NCBI GenBank assembly: GCA_032207245.1
Contig: CM063499.1
Span: 87,383,231 to 87,447,230 of the forward strand
Source of the DNA: Pardosa pseudoannulata
Taxonomy: Eukaryota > Arthropoda > Arachnida > Araneae > Lycosidae
Reading direction: 5' to 3'
Length of the DNA: 64,000 bases
The translations under genes and the position numbers were made by a program. Shown one piece after another: positions 40,701-46,200 of this stretch (positions are counted from its first letter, which is position 1; each line of letters begins with the position of its first letter). Below the pieces are notes generated by a model. The model had not been told where the DNA came from and did no database searches. It saw only the letters and a program-made list of their open reading frames with translations.

Positions 40701-43198
40701 GCAAAGTCCAACTTCCCAGTCTTTGCACCAGATTCGTGTTTCTTTGCAAATTTTTTTGCCATTTGCATCTTTTCCTGAACAGCATACACGACATTGTCTT
40801 CGAGGTTCTCTTTTTATGGGTTTAGGTGGTATGTCACTTGGAAAATAACGAGGTATCGATATCAAAGGGTTCCAAGTAGAACTCGGTCTTCCAGGACAAC
40901 CGCTTTTATTTGTATCCGAATATTTTTCGATACTTTCTTCAACAAATTTCAAACAAAATTCCAAAAGTTTTATAGTTTGTCTGGGGTTTTGCTTTAGTAA
41001 AGTACATAGGCATTCCACAACGATTGATCTAAGAACCGCCTGAAAATTTTAATATAATGATTCCCCTGTTGTTTTCGGAGCGTAGCGTTCCTATCAATTT
41101 TGCAACACTGCCTAACGCTTTGCACGTTTATTGAATCATTATCAAATTCATCGCTATATGAGAAGCAGTCCAAAACTTCTATATCAATATCATTATCTCA
41201 ACTAAAATTGCTTTCAGAATCTGAATCAGGAATATACACTCTGTCAATCGCTGATCGTTTTCTAGCAGCCATTTCTGATAAGAAAACAGCAAAAAGTTAG
41301 CGGTAATCCTACGCGCCTTCAAATACGGCAATTAAATTGATAACTAATGGTATCTGTTCTTTAAAACGTAAATTAAACGTCTAATACTGTATATGATTTA
41401 TTTAAGAGCTTAAACGGGGAATAAACAGGATGCGCTCATCGATAAAGGAAGAAAAACACATGCCCGCGGAAATCGCGGGATGAGCAGAATTTGCTACATT
41501 TGAGTTGCCCGTGGAAATCGCGGGATGAGCAGGCAGAGGGTTAAGCACCTAAATTTTCCTTGTACTATGATCAACCTACAGCTAAAGCTTAAAAATTGAA
41601 GATTTTCATGAAGCTTTTCATGAGCTTTATGACTTGTAAAATGACATTAAATAATATATATAGACAATTTAATAATTTTATTAAACACAATTGTTAATAT
41701 CTCATACTTTATGTTAACACATCTTTTTTCGCAAACATAAATTTTAGAACAGCAATAGTCCTTATTGATCAAATGCCCCCCCCCCCTTCTCTAAACAAAT
41801 CTGAAATATTTGTAAAGTTAAAGTACTATCTGTGGTGGAAGATCAACAAGTTTCACATCATAGCAACAGTATTTTTACAGCAACATAGATGTAAAATAAG
41901 ATAATAAAAAGTACTTCTGTATTATAAACAGGTAAATATAATATTCACACACACACATACATACACACTGGGAGACAGAGAAAAGAAGATGCAGTATCTA
42001 CACTAAAAAAGTTTTAATTATGACATACTCAAAACAAGATTCAAGAAATTATCAATGCCATTTTAAAAATGTAACTGAAGAACTATTTCCGTTCATAATA
42101 GAAGATGAGAACCAAAAAATATAGGAAGGGGGAGAATATGTCTAATTTTGAAGTTAATTTTTCTTTTCTTCTATACATTTTTTAAATTAGTCTAACTCTT
42201 ATTTCTTATCTTTAGCTTTGTTGAATGGATTGACGATTAATTACCAAGGGAAATAAAAATTCAGCAACCAATATTTGGGAAAAAAATAAGCACTTTTTAA
42301 GCACTCAGAAAAAATTATAAATTTTAAGGCTACAAAAAGAAAACTAAGCACTTTTTTAGGACTTATTAGGGACCTTAAAAATAAATCTACAAAATAAGCA
42401 CTTTTTAAGGATTTTAAGCACCTGGCTGAACCATGGGCATCTTATGAATCAGGCTTTTGTTTACATTTGATCATCGGCCATTCGTGAGGACTGATTTTGA
42501 TGAGTTGAGCAATGAACAGCCTGCAGATAGTCCTCGGCTGAAGAAATTTGCTTTTTAAACATAGATAGTCTGCAGACTATACGTGCAACACAATATTAGG
42601 AAAAAGGTCCCTATTTAAAGCCACTTATATTTTATACCATTAGCCAGAATAAACTTACCATCTTCAAAATCAGCAGGCATTTTAAATTTCTTCAAGGCAT
42701 AAATTTCATTTGTTGCTTTGTCTCTACATTTATCTAAATGAAATATGTTAATTTAGTTACATTAAAATCATTGCATGCAATACATTAAGATAAGTTCAAG
42801 AAAAGTATAAATATATTTTAAGTTTAAAATTTTAAGGCTTTCCTACCGGAAAACTTGCATAATAATAATAAATTACTTCTCATTTAACAATTTTTAAGCA
42901 AAAATTCTTTTACTATGAATCACTTAATCTGCATTAAAAGTCAAAATATTTAAAATAAATAATTGTTTCAAATATATCCAGTTAGAATCTGATCGGTATT
43001 TAGGGTGCTCCAGAAATTTTACTTTTAACACAAAATAAAAACATCAAGATTTTGGCTTCTGATAAATTAAATATGAACAAAATTATTAAAAATAAGAAAC
43101 TTACACAACGTCCCAAAAGTTCCTTCAGAAATAACTGATAGCTTTTCAAAATCATCAACACTACGGCAATTTCCATCCTAGTAACATAAAATAAATAA

Positions 43199-43235
<37 letters not shown>

Positions 43236-46200
43236 CCAGGGTTGTGGAGAAAAAAAAATTTGATTTTAATCAATTTTTTATTTAAATCTGATTTTTTATA
43301 TTTTTTTCTAAATACTAATTTTAATTGTTGTTTTTATGTTTTAAGCAATATACATAGAATAGTTTCTTATAAGAAGTAACATCTTATCTATCTAGTATAT
43401 TCTACACATTGATCAACTAAAATGAAATATATAAATTTTAATCAAAATACATTCCATTAATTTGTAATTGGATAGTGCAAAACTAAATAAGATGTCAATT
43501 TAATGAAGAAATTAAATATTCTTTTAGTGCAAACTATTTATTTAAAAAAACAAATCAATTATATCAATAATTTTTAAGTGCTGAATTATGGATTTAGTTG
43601 TTTTAATAAAAACACTCGCTTTGATGCTTTATCCACTCCTAATTGGTTACGAAGGCTAAAACGAACAATACCAAAAGAAGAAATTAATGTCTTTTAATTC
43701 CAGCAGATGAAGCCACGACTGCTGTTATTGGGTAGACAAACTGGATTTCAAGTTCTGTAATACTCTCTTTACCTCCCATTACATAAAATAAATTCCACTA
43801 GTCATAATCAATCATAGTACCTACCCATACTATATACTTTCTGATAACAACCCATAAATTCTTGGAAAACACATGCTATCTATTTACATTTAATTACTTA
43901 CTGGTATTACTGTGCTGACTGATTCCCAATTTTCCTGTCTTTAGAATATAGGTTTTAAAAGAAGTGAAAAAATAACGATTTAAATCAATGATTTCTTTCA
44001 AAAAAATCAACTGATTTAAATCATGCCAACCCTGATATTAACATCATAAATTCATGAAAATATATAATATGGCAAATCTACTAAAGAAAATAACATCTAT
44101 TCTAAAACTTATAAAACTATTATATATATTGGATTTTCTTATAAATGGGGAAGAAACAAGCCCAGATGCAGTTACTTTAATTTATAAATAAGCTTAAATT
44201 AGGAATAAAGTTATGACTAAATGGGAAATTTTATATTAACTGAAAAATAATAAAAGATATTTAAACTAATACAGTGGACTGTGCTTAATGTGATCAGTTT
44301 GGGACACCGTGATTTCGATAACAGTAAACGATATGCAAAATTAGATAAATTTACCCCCTCCCCTTTAATTCACACATACTAAATTTCAAAACAAAAAGAA
44401 AAAACACATCTTATATTTATGTATTGTATAGTATCCTTTGAAAAATAAGAATTTTATACATAATTAAAAAAACTGATCAATTGTTGACTGTCTACAAGTT
44501 TTTCTAAGAAGCTCATTGATAAATGGTTCGTCATTATAATCAACTTGTCATAATGATTTAAAATTTCGATCTTTTGTTTTAATGTTAAATCATTTTGCTT
44601 TGTAGCTTCTACATTGAGAAGCTGCATGTGGGCGAGCAAGGTATAAAATGGAAATACGCTCAGTTTTCTTCTCAGTTCCGATAAGAATGTGTTGCCTTCT
44701 GCTTATCTGACAACCACTGACCATCAGCAGGGTATGTGTATTTCTAAAAAACTCCAGGAACATGTAATATCCCCACTCCTTTGTTCATTCCCCATTTTCC
44801 TAGTTTGAAGAGGAGAATTCTCGGAAATTCAAACAACAGCGAAGGGAGAGAAAATAATGAGTTCTTTCTGAATACATTGTGAATATTCCTTTGTCAGTTA
44901 AAATGAGGTTCGAAAAATGATAACATTAACCGATGTAACGATCCCATAAAGCGATCATTTTAACATACAAATGAATAGAGAAAATCGGGACCCAGTGATT
45001 TCGATAACAATAAGTGATTGATAACATTAACAGCGATCACATTAAGCGGAGTCCACTGTATCTAATTTTTATCCAGAAATATAGACACATGCCATCACAT
45101 CCAGGGACAGAACTAGGTTGCTCATGGAAAGCACAGGGGCATAATTTAGGAAACTGAATTGTGCCCCTGTCATCATTATAGTGGGAAAGTATCATAAAAC
45201 TCGATTAGTTCTATTTCTATAGTATATTTAGAATGAAAGTAATGGCAATTATAACATTACTTTCCTGGATTGTCTGCAAATAAATCGATAATTTTATTAA
45301 AATGAATAAGAAAATGTGTTTAATATAAATTTTTCTTGTTTAAGTAATAAACTAATATTAACACTTAAGATTGATTTATATCTTAATTTTTGAATGAAAA
45401 CAAAAAGCAAATTTTTTTTTAGCAAATTTTATTTATTATTTATTTTTTTCAGAGAGCTGCGGTAGCTCAGTAGGCAAAGGCAGCGTTCGCGCAAATGAAA
45501 GGTTGCGGGTTCAGGGCTGAAGCCAGCCGTGTTTGCTAAAGGTGATTCGGACACACAAAATATGTTCGTGGCCATGAAGCCCTCCAAGTTCTCAAATGAT
45601 ACTTCTGGGGGTGGCAGGAGAAGCTTGGGGGTCTTCTGCTTGGTCCCTGCTTCTAAATTATGAGGACCCAGTGGAGATAATGTTACTCACACCCGTAGCA
45701 TACCTTAAGCTACACGTACTCCTCGGGTGATGCTAAATGAATAACAGGTTCACAGCCTTGTTAAGGCATTAGGATAATGTCTGTACCGCCTGCTGCGTTG
45801 AAAAAAAATTTTTTTCTTTAGAAAATTGTTTTATAACAGTTAAATATCATTAATTTTAATTTATAATTTTGTTTTCATTGGAAAAAAGTTTTTAAACATT
45901 AATTTATTACTACAAATGTAAAATGGAGGTTCTATGTTAAGCAAATTAAGTTTATATCATTTATAGAAATGCTAATATCACAAAGAATAAAAGGATGACT
46001 TTTGGAAATATCAAACTTTTTTTTTTTTTTTTTAATGTTTTTGCAAATTTATTTACAAACCCCGATAACTCATTAATAAAGTATTCAAAAGTAATTTGGG
46101 TATTTCCCATTTAAAGGTGAACACTCACTTTTTTAAAGAGCCATCTATGGATACAAAGAATATTTTAATATTTTCTTACAGACATTTTAATTCTTGATAC

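Larger units (their letters stand above)
40297..42434. mobile_element. AAGCACTTTTTAAG MITE relative (with nested piggyBac)
   Basis: Ends CAAGGTTCAGACTC and CATGGTTCAGCCAGG (inverted), flanked by ggcatc on both sides. Terminal AAGCACTTTTTAAG repeats parallel the AAGGACTTTTTAAGG family. The piggyBac element at 40344-41540 is nested. Confidence 0.78.
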
